Positions 40,979-49,330 of a stretch of DNA of 64,000 nt are shown here, in pieces; the stretch's first letter is position 1, and the number at the start of each line of letters is the position of its first letter. The position numbers and the translations under genes are program-made. The DNA comes from DATMFV01 sp035555975 (GTDB lineage: Bacteria > Verrucomicrobiota > Verrucomicrobiia > Chthoniobacterales > Chthoniobacteraceae), in the NCBI GenBank assembly GCA_035555975.1, contig DATMFV010000135.1, forward strand, positions 1 to 64,000, given 5' to 3'. The notes under the pieces are model-generated. The model was not told the DNA's origin, searched no databases, and saw nothing but the letters and a program-made list of their open reading frames with translations.

Positions 40979-42232
40979 TTACCCAAGTGAAGACGAATGG
41001 TCGAGCGCTGATCCCGACCAGTTGGCCCGCGCGACCCGCAGGATATTGCCGCCGACCACCTTGGCGATCGTTTCGTCGCTGTGTCCTCTCTGCACCATGC
41101 CGACGGTGAAAAGCGGCCAGTTCGTCCACGCCAGGCTTTCGACCTGCCGCGGCTGGCTCCAGAGATGTTCATGAAGCAGCGGGTCCTTGGGCGGCCAGAG
41201 CGATTCCCAGCGCGCACGGGTCTTGAGGCGGAAGCGGGCCTTTTCCGATGCTGCCGGAGCGGCAATGCTGCGGTAGGCGCGGTCGGTGCCGATCGTCACC
41301 GCATCCGCCCCGAAAGTCTTCACCAGGTAGTCGATGTGATCAAGAAACGCCGTGATGTCGCCGCAGCCGCCGAGAAACGCGGGGACATTGGTGACCCCGA
41401 TCGTCCCGCCGGTGTCGACCACGGCCCGGATCACCTCGTCCGGCTTGGCGCGGATGTGGTGGTTGATGGCGTCGGCCACCGAGTGGCTGACCACCACCGG
41501 CCGGGTGGAAACGCGCGCGGCGTCCAGACAGGTCTGCCAGCCGGTATGTGCGAGGTCGACAATCACCCCGAGGCGGTTCATCTCGCGGATGGCCGCCTGG
41601 CCAAAATCGCTCAACCCGCCGTCGGTCGGCTCGCCGCAGCCGTCGCCCATCGGGTTGCGCCGGTTGTAGGTCAGGTGCATCATCCGCACTCCCAACTGCG
41701 CAAAAACACGGACGAGGCCGAGTTCCTCCTCCGGCGTCTGCTGATCGCCGACGAGCGGAATCCCGTTGCCGGTAAGGTAAATGGTCCGTTTCCCCGCCTT
41801 GAAAGCGGCTTCGATCCCATCGACATCGTGCGCGCGGGCCAGAAGCTCCGGCATGGAATCGATCAGGTGAACATACCGCGCCAGACGCTTGAGGAGGCGG
41901 GTCGGCTGGTTGCCCTCCTCCCCGGCGTTGAGGAAAATGCAGGACACGCCGGCGGCTTCCCACGCTTCGCGGTACTCCCGGCGAAGCTCCGCAGTTCGCA
42001 GCCAGCCGAGCATGCCGTGCTCCTCATGAAGATCCCGCAGTTCCGTACTCGACGCATTTTCATCAAGCAGCGCGTTGCTCTCCTCCGGCACTACCGGCGC
42101 GTGCAACCCGAGGCCGTACGACTCCGCCACCAACACCTGCGAGTGGAGTTCCAGCCCGTGTTCGAGCTGGCTGGCCGACGGTTTCAGGAGATCAAGGGCG
42201 ACATTGCGGGCGTGTTCGATGGCAGCGTTCAT
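40979..42232 (-). CDS. M19 family (membrane dipeptidase-like) metallopeptidase
   Basis: 417 residues from the ATG at 42232. It belongs to the M19 branch with an LTYN motif: MMHLTYNRRNPMGDGCGEPT, GLSDFGQAAIREMNRLGVIV, DLAHTGWQTCLDAAR, VVVSHSVADAINHHIRAKPD and IGVTNVPAFLGGCGDI. M19 enzymes cleave dipeptides, often those containing D-amino acids, using a binuclear zinc site. The usual N-terminal His-x-Asp is not obvious here (the region reads LELHSQVLVAESYG), so activity should not be assumed. No signal peptide. It is divergent from the GDPD gene. Confidence 0.82.
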   Translation of the reverse strand: MNAAIEHARNVALDLLKPSASQLEHGLELHSQVLVAESYGLGLHAPVVPEESNALLDENASSTELRDLHEEHGMLGWLRTAELRREYREAWEAAGVSCIFLNAGEEGNQPTRLLKRLARYVHLIDSMPELLARAHDVDGIEAAFKAGKRTIYLTGNGIPLVGDQQTPEEELGLVRVFAQLGVRMMHLTYNRRNPMGDGCGEPTDGGLSDFGQAAIREMNRLGVIVDLAHTGWQTCLDAARVSTRPVVVSHSVADAINHHIRAKPDEVIRAVVDTGGTIGVTNVPAFLGGCGDITAFLDHIDYLVKTFGADAVTIGTDRAYRSIAAPAASEKARFRLKTRARWESLWPPKDPLLHEHLWSQPRQVESLAWTNWPLFTVGMVQRGHSDETIAKVVGGNILRVARANWSGSALDHSSSLG

Positions 42233-42438
42233 GAAAAAGCAATAGAGACAAAAGGCGAGTAAGAGGGGCTGGCCGGTCGCTGTCAAGCGAATCGGATGCA
42301 GGGAACACCGACGCGCATCCGCCCATCAGTCCGGAGGTCCGGTTTTTCCGGCGGGAAGATAAATTTCCACTGGCAGTCTGCGGGGTTTGCTTCCACTCTT
42401 CCACTCTGCTCCTGCGCCAGGTTTCCTGAAAAATACCG

Positions 42439-43197
42439 ATGCCCACTTCCCTTGACCCGCTTCCACCCGGTTTCCGGCTGATCGCTCATCGCGGCGCTTC
42501 CGTCCGCGCGCCGGAAAACACCGCGGCGGCTTTCCGTGCCGCGTACGAAACCGGCAGCCGCGAGGTTGAAACCGATGTGCAGTTGACGAGCGACGGGGTG
42601 GCCATCCTCTGCCACGATAAGACGCTCGTCCGCTACGGCCATGGCGACCGGCATGTCGAAGCCTGTTCGTACGGCGAACTGGCGGAACTCGACTTCGGCT
42701 CATGGTTTGACCCGGCCTTTTCGGAGGAGCGGGTCGTGCGGCTCAGTGACTTTCTGGCGGAGTTTTCCATGCTCCTGCGGCTCCATATCGAACTCAAGGG
42801 GGCCTCGCCGACCCTCGCCGCCGCCACGCTCGACCTGGCGCAGCAATACGGCGCGGCGTCGCAGTCGGTCTTCACCTCGTTTTCCTTTGAGCAACTGGAA
42901 CGGGCCCGGGCTCACCGCTCGCAGGCGCGGCTCGGGTGGCTGGTGACCGAAATCAACGACGAAGTGCTCGGGAAAGCGCGCGAACTCGGCCTTTTCCAGA
43001 TCTGCCCCAAAGCCGGAAACCTCACCGCCGACGCGATCAACCGCGCCCTGGAGGTCGTGCCGGAAGTCCGCGCCTGGGGCTGCCCGCGCCATCTCGAAGA
43101 GGCGCGCCTCTGTGTCCGCCGGCTTCAATCGACCGGGTGCAGCGGCATTACGATCGACGAGCCGCTCTGGATCGATCCCGGCACCCTCGCGGTCTGA
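42439..43197 (+). CDS. Glycerophosphodiester phosphodiesterase
   Basis: A 252-residue GDPD TIM-barrel enzyme that hydrolyses glycerophosphodiesters to glycerol-3-phosphate and an alcohol. Motifs: LIAHRGASVRAPENTAAAFR with the catalytic His, VETDVQLTSDGVAILCHDKT with the metal-binding Glu and Asp and the second catalytic His, and LHIELKG. No signal peptide, so a cytoplasmic form. Length is normal. Confidence 0.93.
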   Translation: MPTSLDPLPPGFRLIAHRGASVRAPENTAAAFRAAYETGSREVETDVQLTSDGVAILCHDKTLVRYGHGDRHVEACSYGELAELDFGSWFDPAFSEERVVRLSDFLAEFSMLLRLHIELKGASPTLAAATLDLAQQYGAASQSVFTSFSFEQLERARAHRSQARLGWLVTEINDEVLGKARELGLFQICPKAGNLTADAINRALEVVPEVRAWGCPRHLEEARLCVRRLQSTGCSGITIDEPLWIDPGTLAV

Positions 43198-43243
43198 CCA
43201 ACCCCGCCAGACCTTCCGCCGGATTTCACTCCCGAAAAACCGG

Positions 43244-43293
43244 TTGACAAAAAGCTGAACCGTTTTAGTATTTAGCTAAATCGGTTCAGCTTT
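43244..43293 (+). promoter_or_regulatory. Promoter and palindromic operator of the LacI gene at 43315
   Basis: A perfect -35 TTGACA (43244-43249), a 16-base spacer and TAGTAT (43266-43271) as the -10. Over it lie a 12-base inverted repeat, AAAGCTGAACCG (43251-43262) with CGGTTCAGCTTT (43282-43293), and inside this a perfect 12-base palindrome ATTTAGCTAAAT (43270-43281). The operator covers the -10 and probable start site. Since the next gene is a LacI regulator at the head of a cassette, autorepression is likely. Confidence 0.78.
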
Positions 43294-43314
43294 CATCGTT
43301 TTCCGCCCCTTTCC

Positions 43315-44361
43315 ATGGATACCCTTTCCCAACCGGTCACAATTCCCACCCTCCGGCATGTTGCCAAACAGGCGCGGGTCAGCCTTTCCACCGCCAGTTC
43401 CGTAATGAACGGCCATGCCGAGCGGTTGCGCATCTCCGCCAAGACGCAGGAGCGGGTCCTGACCACGGCCGAGCAGCTCGGTTACCAGCCAAACCCGCTG
43501 GCGGCGGGACTTCGCCTCAAACGCTCGCAGTCGATCGGCGTCCTCTGGTCGTTTGCCGGTCCCCACGGTTCCAGCCAACTGGTGCGCAACTTCAGCGGGC
43601 AGGCGATGCAGCATGGCTACAGCACACTGGTCTATGACACTCTTAACGACCCGGAACTGATCGTCAGCCAACTCCGCGCCGCCGCCAAAAACCGGGTTGA
43701 CGGCGTGGTCTTTGCCATCGGGCGCGCTTCCATCAAGCCGTTCCTCCCCTTGCTCGAAAAACTGCCCCACGTCGTTCTGGTAACGGCCCGACCGTACGAC
43801 GATCTGCCGTTCCTCCAGATCATCCATTGCATGACCCGCGCCTTGCACGACGCCGTCCACCACCTGGTCGCCGCAGGGCGGGACCGCTTCGCGTTTATCG
43901 GCAGCCTCCCGGGCAACACCTCCAAAACGGAAGCGATCAGTGCCGCGCTCAAAGCCGCCGGACTCTCCCGGCCGTTGAGTCTTTTCCATTGTTCGGAAGC
44001 TTTCCCCTTTTCCCAGAAAGAGGAGGACTGGAGTTTTCGCACCCACCCCGAGTTTACCTCCGCCAACGCCATTTTCGCCGCCACCGACGAAATCGCCGCC
44101 GCCGTCACCTCCGCCCTTCATGAGGCGGGGCGGAAGGTGCCCGAAGAGGTCGCCGTGGTCGGCTTCAACAACAGCCCGTTTGCCTCCCTTTTCACACCGC
44201 CGCTTGCCAGCATCCAGCGGTTTGACGATCTCCTCGCCCACCGCGCGATGGAGCGGATCATCGCCGCCATTGAAGAGCGGCACGATGCCTTTCCCCATAC
44301 CGAAACCATCAACATGGAATTCATCTGGCGCTCCTCCGCCGGTGCCCCTCCCGCCCCATGA
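43315..44361 (+). CDS. LacI-family transcriptional regulator
   Basis: A 348-residue protein. The LacI HTH (about residues 9-65) is PTLRHVAKQARVSLSTASSV then NGHAERLRISAKTQERV and GYQPNPLAAGLR. The sensor domain contains SIGVLWSFAGP, VDGVVFAIGR and VAVVGFNNSPFASLFTPPLA. The C-terminus overlaps the pseudopilin start by 4 bases (ATGA), so the regulator is the first gene of the operon it probably controls. The effector is likely a sugar released by the DUF4838 protein; this is inference. Confidence 0.93.
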   Translation: MDTLSQPVTIPTLRHVAKQARVSLSTASSVMNGHAERLRISAKTQERVLTTAEQLGYQPNPLAAGLRLKRSQSIGVLWSFAGPHGSSQLVRNFSGQAMQHGYSTLVYDTLNDPELIVSQLRAAAKNRVDGVVFAIGRASIKPFLPLLEKLPHVVLVTARPYDDLPFLQIIHCMTRALHDAVHHLVAAGRDRFAFIGSLPGNTSKTEAISAALKAAGLSRPLSLFHCSEAFPFSQKEEDWSFRTHPEFTSANAIFAATDEIAAAVTSALHEAGRKVPEEVAVVGFNNSPFASLFTPPLASIQRFDDLLAHRAMERIIAAIEERHDAFPHTETINMEFIWRSSAGAPPAP

Positions 44362-45053
44362 GCCTGCCCCTCCTCCCACGACGCCGGGCCGATGCCGTCT
44401 CCCTGACGGAAACGCTCGTCCTCCTGCTGGTCTTCGCATTTCTTGCCGCGCTGCTGCTGCCGGCCCTCTCCAATGCCCGCAGCAAGGCGGGGGTGATCGG
44501 CTGCCTCACTCACCTGCGTGCCTTTGGAGCGGCCTTTCACGCTTTTGCGGGCGATCACAACGGCCTCCTGCCACAGGATGAAGCCCCCCTGCCCCCTTCG
44601 GGAACCATCCGCAACTGGCCCCACCATGTCGGCTCCTACCTTTCCGTTCAGTACGGCACCTTTTCCACCGCATCGAATGAAACGATCGCCAAAAGCCCGT
44701 TTTACTGCCCGGCGGAGAAGGAAGTCGTCAAGCCGTGGATCTCCTACAGCATCAACCGGGAACTCAATCTGCGGCTCTTCGGCCAGGCGTCCTACATCCG
44801 GCTGCCCGAACTCGCCTCTCCCGCTCACTACGTGCTGCTGGCTGACTCCCACGCCTATTTTTACATCCCGAGCGACAGCCGCAAGAAAATGACCGAGTGG
44901 GCCGGGCTCACCCGCCGCCACAACGGTCAGCCCAACTTTCTTTACGCCGACGGGCATGCCGCCCCGTTTACCGAGAAACTTCTCGGCCTGAGCGATGCCG
45001 GAGGCAATGCCCCGCTTTACCGAAGCCTCTGGCAGGCGCGTTACCGCCCCTGA
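44358..45053 (+). CDS. Divergent pseudopilin with H-X9-DG motif
   Basis: A 231-residue member of the H-X9-DG pseudopilin family (RHNGQPNFLYADGHAAP near the C-terminus; CLTHLRAFGAAFHAFAGDHN in the middle). The N-terminal motif is altered: the usual Gly-Phe-Thr-Leu-x-Glu reads Ala-Val-Ser-Leu-Thr-Glu (DAVSLTETLVLLLVFAFLAA), so Glu5 is kept but the pre-cleavage Gly is Ala. Prepilin peptidase may process it poorly. It is coupled to the LacI gene upstream; the DUF4838 gene starts 22 bases later. Confidence 0.85.
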   Translation: MSLPLLPRRRADAVSLTETLVLLLVFAFLAALLLPALSNARSKAGVIGCLTHLRAFGAAFHAFAGDHNGLLPQDEAPLPPSGTIRNWPHHVGSYLSVQYGTFSTASNETIAKSPFYCPAEKEVVKPWISYSINRELNLRLFGQASYIRLPELASPAHYVLLADSHAYFYIPSDSRKKMTEWAGLTRRHNGQPNFLYADGHAAPFTEKLLGLSDAGGNAPLYRSLWQARYRP

Positions 45054-45075
45054 AATCTTCCGGAATTTTTTCCCC

Positions 45076-47052
45076 ATGCCGATCTTTCGCCGACATTTAC
45101 TTCCTTTTCTGCTGCTGGCCTGCGCTCTCCTGCTTTCCGCCTGCCAACCCGTTCTGGAAAGAAACCGGGAGGCTGCCGTGCCGCTTGTCCGCGACGGTCG
45201 CGCCACGAGCGCCATTCTTCTTCCGAAGAATGCCGACCCTGCGTTGCGCAAACTCGCCGCCTCTTTTGCCGCCACCGTCCGCCGCTCGACCGGGGCGGAA
45301 ATCCCGCTGCTAGCCCGGGAGGAAGCCGCCGCCCTCCCTCCGGGCCATACCCGGGTCTATCTCGGCCCCGGTCCGGAAGCCGAAACCGCCGGGCTGCGTC
45401 TGGAGGAGATTCCCGAAGAAGGCTACCGGCTTGTCGTACAGGAAGGGGCGGTTTTCGTCCTCGGGCGCGATACCGACTCATCGCAGCCGACCCGCTGGGC
45501 GCTCAACCGGATTCTGGAGGAACAACTCGGCGTCCGCTGGCTCTGGCCCGGTGAACTCGGCACCTACGTTCCCAGGCATGCAAATCTGGAGCTTCCCCTC
45601 GCCGATCTCCGCTACCAGCCGCAGCTCTCCCTGCGCCGGTTACGGATCAGCGCCAACTCCCCGATCTCCACCGATGATCCTGTCCTGAACGAGCGGCTTT
45701 TGCGGGAAGCAAAGGAGTGGGCGGCCAACCACCAGTCCGGAAACCGTTCGCAAGCCCGCTTCGGGCATGCCTTCGTCCACTGGTGGGAAAAGTACGGCAA
45801 AGCCCATCCTGACTACTTCGCCGAACCTCCGCCCGATACGGAAAACCCGGCGCTCAAGCACCCTGATCGGGTCAAGCTCCGCCTCTCCAACCCGGCTGTC
45901 ATCGAGCAGATCGCCGCCGAATACCGCGAAGCGGGCAGCCCGCCGTACTGGAATGTCTGCCCCAACGACGGCGGCGGGTTCGATCTTTCCGAAGCGACCC
46001 GGGCGTGGGACATTCCGCAAGGCCAGTCTCCCGACGACATCTGGAGCGCCCGCGCCAACCTCACGCCCCGTTTCGTTGAATTCTGGAACCGGCTCCACCG
46101 GCGGCTAGCGGAGAGCAACCCGGAAGTCCGCCTCTCCACCTACGCCTACTATGCCTACAAAATCCCGCCGCCTGCCGAACGTCCGCTGACGGCGACCACC
46201 GCCATCGGCATCGTGCCGGGGTACAAGGACCAGGAACTCTGGGAAGGGTGGGCCGCACAGCCGGGGGTTGCGGAACTTTACCTGCGCCCCAACTGGGGAC
46301 ACATCGGCGCGAACGCCCCGTACCTGCCGCTCCGGGACATGGCCCGGTTTCTCAACTTTACCCGGAAACACAAAATGGCGGGGTTTGACCTCGACTCGAT
46401 CGTTGGCTTCTGGAGCACGCAGGGGCTCAACTACTACCTCTGGGCCCGGGCGCTCTCGCAGCCGGAAGTCTCCGTCGAAGCCGTGATCGAGGAGTATTGC
46501 TCCGCCTTCGGCGCGGGTGCGTCGCACATCCGGGCCTATTTCGACCACTGGCTGCGCCTGACGGACGATTACGCCTACCCCGAAACGTACGCCCTGCACG
46601 ACCCCGAGGCCGAACACGGCCGGTTCATGAAACTGGTCCGCGAGGGGAAGACGGAAGTCAACTTCGTGCGCGGGCCGCGCTACGCCCTTCCCTATCTCTA
46701 CACCGACGCCGTGCTGCAACCGGGCGAAGAACTGCTCGACAAGGCGCGCGCCGCCATTGGCGAAGGGGATGCCGAAGCCGCCGCGCGGGTGGAATTCCTG
46801 CGGGCCGGGCTGGAGGAACTGCGCGCCACGCGCGACCTCATCGCGCTGGCCCGGAGCCTCGGCCCCCGCCCCACTCCCGCGCAACTGGACGCGCTCCGGC
46901 AAAAAGACGAAGCGCTCGAAGCGATCCGCACCCGCCACACCGCCGGGCACGCCGTCTGGGGCGCACGCCTCACCCTTTACGAAAACCGCTATCGGGTTCC
47001 GATCCGCCCCAAAACCCTTCCCCTGCCCAGCCTGAACCTGGACGGGCTGTAA
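45076..47052 (+). CDS. DUF4838 lipoprotein (probable glycan-active)
   Basis: 658 residues from the ATG at 45076. The signal ends in a lipobox (LLLACALLLSAC), so the mature protein should be lipid-anchored. It is a paralogue of the protein at 38852-40900 with the same landmarks: GVRWLWPGELGTYVP, VHWWEKYGKAHPDYFAEPPP, NVCPNDGGGFDLSEATRAWD, LYLRPNWGHIGANAPYLPL and EEYCSAFGAGASHIRAYFDH. The enzymatic role is not proven. It is followed 31 bases later by a PEP-CTERM gene, so the order of this cassette differs from the others. Confidence 0.84.
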   Translation: MPIFRRHLLPFLLLACALLLSACQPVLERNREAAVPLVRDGRATSAILLPKNADPALRKLAASFAATVRRSTGAEIPLLAREEAAALPPGHTRVYLGPGPEAETAGLRLEEIPEEGYRLVVQEGAVFVLGRDTDSSQPTRWALNRILEEQLGVRWLWPGELGTYVPRHANLELPLADLRYQPQLSLRRLRISANSPISTDDPVLNERLLREAKEWAANHQSGNRSQARFGHAFVHWWEKYGKAHPDYFAEPPPDTENPALKHPDRVKLRLSNPAVIEQIAAEYREAGSPPYWNVCPNDGGGFDLSEATRAWDIPQGQSPDDIWSARANLTPRFVEFWNRLHRRLAESNPEVRLSTYAYYAYKIPPPAERPLTATTAIGIVPGYKDQELWEGWAAQPGVAELYLRPNWGHIGANAPYLPLRDMARFLNFTRKHKMAGFDLDSIVGFWSTQGLNYYLWARALSQPEVSVEAVIEEYCSAFGAGASHIRAYFDHWLRLTDDYAYPETYALHDPEAEHGRFMKLVREGKTEVNFVRGPRYALPYLYTDAVLQPGEELLDKARAAIGEGDAEAAARVEFLRAGLEELRATRDLIALARSLGPRPTPAQLDALRQKDEALEAIRTRHTAGHAVWGARLTLYENRYRVPIRPKTLPLPSLNLDGL

Positions 47053-47083
47053 AAGAAACCACAACCCCTCGACTCCAATCCTC

Positions 47084-48037
47084 ATGAAAAAGACCCTGCT
47101 CCGAACCACCGTCTCCCTCCTCGCCACGGCGGCGCTGACGCTGCCCGCAGCCGCCAATACGCTGCTCGTCAACTGGGGAGGCAACTATTTTGTTGGAGAA
47201 TCCGCCACCGACCTGAACATCCTGACCAACTACGGGACGCAGGAACCGATCTCGGGCGGCTTTCTTCTCCCCTACAGTACCGTCTCCACGATGTCGCCCG
47301 ACAAACACGCCCGATATGATGCCGACGGCACTTCCGCCACCTTCTACGGAGCCGTCCAGATTACCAGCCAAAGCGGCACCACCACCGATGCGCAGGTGCG
47401 CATCCTGCGCAACAACGACCAGAACCGCATCCACATCAATACCGCTGTCGGGAACGCCTCCAATCACACCTTCACGCGGGGGCTTTTCTTCTGGAAGAAG
47501 GAAGATTTCCTCAATGGTTTTGCAGATCAGCCCAACCTTTCGCTGGCTGATTTTCAGAAGCTGACCCTCAACACCGCCAACGCCCGCAGCAATCAAAATA
47601 CCGCCATCCGTTTTGCCGTCCTGAGCGACGGCGTCTGGTATCTCTCGCAAACCCAGCAAACCGGCACCTACTTCAACAGCGCGCCGGGTGAATTTCTTCT
47701 CGCCGTCCCGGTGGAGGAGAACTGGGGCATCTGGAACCCGGCCACCTCCCCGCTCGACCTGCCGCCCACGACGTTTGACAAGCCCGGCTCCGAGTTGGAC
47801 AACATCACCGCCATCGGCTTCTACTTCGATGGCACCTACACCGGGAGCAACTCGGCTTCGTTTGATTTCCAGAGCTTCTCAGTGACCGTCATCCCCGAAC
47901 CCGGCGCCGCCGCCCTCCTCGGCCTCCCTGTGCTATTGCTCGCGGCCTCCCGCTTCAAACGCCGCAGGCAGGCGCTGCCGCCCCTGCCCTCGCCCTCGCC
48001 CTCGCAACAGGCCGGAGCTTTCCCAGGAGTCCATTGA
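47084..48037 (+). CDS. PEP-CTERM sorting-domain secreted protein
   Basis: A 317-residue protein with a signal peptide (MKKTLLRTTVSLLATAALTL) and a PEP-CTERM motif (VIPEPGAAALLGLPVLLLAA, then FKRRRQ). Unusually, 20 more residues rich in Pro, Ser and Gln follow the basic stop-transfer patch; PEP-CTERM tails normally end at the basic residues. The body is beta-rich without a catalytic signature. Last gene of the fourth cassette. Confidence 0.87.
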   Translation: MKKTLLRTTVSLLATAALTLPAAANTLLVNWGGNYFVGESATDLNILTNYGTQEPISGGFLLPYSTVSTMSPDKHARYDADGTSATFYGAVQITSQSGTTTDAQVRILRNNDQNRIHINTAVGNASNHTFTRGLFFWKKEDFLNGFADQPNLSLADFQKLTLNTANARSNQNTAIRFAVLSDGVWYLSQTQQTGTYFNSAPGEFLLAVPVEENWGIWNPATSPLDLPPTTFDKPGSELDNITAIGFYFDGTYTGSNSASFDFQSFSVTVIPEPGAAALLGLPVLLLAASRFKRRRQALPPLPSPSPSQQAGAFPGVH

Positions 48038-48077
48038 CTTTACGGGCGTTTCGGAGAGACAACAGAGGCTGCTTCCC

Positions 48078-48488
48078 ATGCCTATCTCCTACGACGACCG
48101 CCGCACCATCACCACCGCCGAGTTCATCGACCTGATGAAGCGTTCCACCCTCGCCGAACGCCGACCGATTGAGGATACCGAAGCGATGGGCGAGATGATC
48201 GCCAATACCAACCTGCTTTGCACCGCGTGGGACGGGGAAAAGCTGGTCGGCATCGCCCGTTCGCTGACTGATTTTGCCTACTCGTGCTACCTGGCGGATC
48301 TCGCCATCGACGCCGCCTACCAGCGCCGTGGCATCGGCCGGGAACTGATCCGCCGCACCCAAGCCCGCCTCGGGCCCTACACCAAGATCATCCTCCTCGC
48401 CGCGCCGAAAGCGGTCGGCTACTACGGAAAAATCGGCTTCGACCCCCACCCCTCCGCCTGGACCCTGCCGCGCGACCGGTCGGTTTAA
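48078..48488 (+). CDS. GNAT-family N-acetyltransferase
   Basis: A 136-residue acetyl-CoA-dependent acetyltransferase. The CoA-binding motif A is DLAIDAAYQRRGIGRELIRR (QRRGIG pyrophosphate loop), followed by ILLAAPKAVGYYGKIGFDPH near the C-terminus. The acceptor substrate is unknown. Close relatives are small YhbS/YafP-like enzymes. Confidence 0.9.
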   Translation: MPISYDDRRTITTAEFIDLMKRSTLAERRPIEDTEAMGEMIANTNLLCTAWDGEKLVGIARSLTDFAYSCYLADLAIDAAYQRRGIGRELIRRTQARLGPYTKIILLAAPKAVGYYGKIGFDPHPSAWTLPRDRSV

Positions 48489-48596
48489 AAACACGAAAGG
48501 GCGGCGGCCCCCGGCATGGGACTCCGCTCCACGCCCGCCACCCGCCCGTCCGGAAAGACGGGTGTCAAGCTTCCCCTCACCAACGCCAAACCGCTG

Positions 48597-48821
48597 CTAT
48601 GTTGTCGCAGGGTGATGGGAGCGGCTGGCGCAGGAGGCGCAGCAGTAGACCTTCCCCTCCTCCTCCACGCCATGCCCGATCACCCGGCAGCCACAATGCG
48701 CGCACTTCGGGGCAAGGGCCTGAATGGCGCACTCAAAGCTGTCAAAAACGTGGGATTCCCCCTGGATGGAGATTTCCAGCGGTTTGTCGTATTCGTTGCC
48801 GCAGACTTCACATTGCATCAT
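48597..48821 (-). CDS. Small zinc-ribbon / prokaryotic metallothionein-like protein
   Basis: A 74-residue Cys-rich protein from the ATG at 48821 (or 48818). Cysteines are arranged as CEVCGNEYDK, then a single Cys in FDSFECAIQAL, CAHCGCR and CCASCASR near the C-terminus. This pattern is seen in small bacterial proteins annotated as metallothionein or zinc-ribbon proteins, which bind Zn or other soft metals. It lies next to the remnant of an M20D amidohydrolase on the same strand. Confidence 0.82.
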   Translation of the reverse strand: MMQCEVCGNEYDKPLEISIQGESHVFDSFECAIQALAPKCAHCGCRVIGHGVEEEGKVYCCASCASRSHHPATT

Positions 48822-48924
48822 GCCCGTAATATCGTGAGCGCCACGCCCGCCGGTCCTGCCGGAATGGCTTTTCCTATGCCCGCCACCCGCTGGGGAAATG
48901 CCCGCGCCTTGCGGTGAAACGGAA

Positions 48925-49152
48925 TCACCGGGTTTCCGGTAACGGTCCCTCTTTTTTCGTCGGCCCGGCGAGAAAGTCCACGGCAAGCGTTGCCATCGTG
49001 CGGGCGCTGACGACCAACGCGCTGTCATCGACAAAAAAACCGGGGTTATGATTAGGGGCTGCTTTCGCCGGGTCTTGATCAAGCGGTGTAATCCCAAGGA
49101 AAACGTAGAGGCCGGACCATCCGCTTGCTTGCGCTACTCCTGAAAGTGGCAT
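48925..49152 (-). pseudogene. C-terminal fragment of an M20D amidohydrolase
   Basis: Only the last 60-65 residues of an IAA-amino-acid-hydrolase-like M20D enzyme remain: GLYVFLGITPLDQDPAKAAP, NHNPGFFVDDSALVV and ARTMATLAVDFLAG. The catalytic domain, which should lie to the right, is absent; the next sequence belongs to the restriction-type gene. The family homology stops around 49110-49150, which marks the left edge of the inserted or rearranged segment. It has an ATG by chance but no sign of being an independent gene. Confidence 0.75.
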
Positions 49153-49179
49153 CCCACACCCCCCTGCGAGAGACGTGGG

Positions 49180-49330
49180 TTATTTGGTGAGAACCTGATT
49201 GAACCAGAGGATAGCCGCTTCTCCCTCTTTCTGCACAATCTCACTTACCGTACGACTGTGGCGGATGCCGTTTCGTAATTCAGCCAGTTGATCGAATTTG
49301 GTGCCAAGCGACTCCTTTGTGCCAAAACGT
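49180..49330 (-). pseudogene. Frameshifted true C-terminus of the DUF262-HNH gene
   Basis: In the neighbouring frame the sequence reads RFGTKESLGTKFDQLAELRN, GIRHSRTVSEIVQKEGEAAI and LWFNQVLTK, then stops at 49180-49182. This has the character of the Swt1/HEPN-like tail often found on such proteins (RNxIRHSR). The main frame leaves it near 49330 (around AATCACGTTT), where a single base appears to be missing, and ends at 49245 with an unrelated tail. Confidence 0.75.

Noticed and set aside
42330..42352. Short GC stem followed by TTTTT upstream of the GDPD gene as a terminator
   Set aside because: The stem is only five base pairs and no plus-strand gene ends nearby, so a terminator has nothing to terminate.
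49100..49250. A second copy of the tRNA-Ser 3' end as an att site for the island
   Set aside because: I looked for the T-arm/acceptor sequence near the left edge of the island and found no convincing match.
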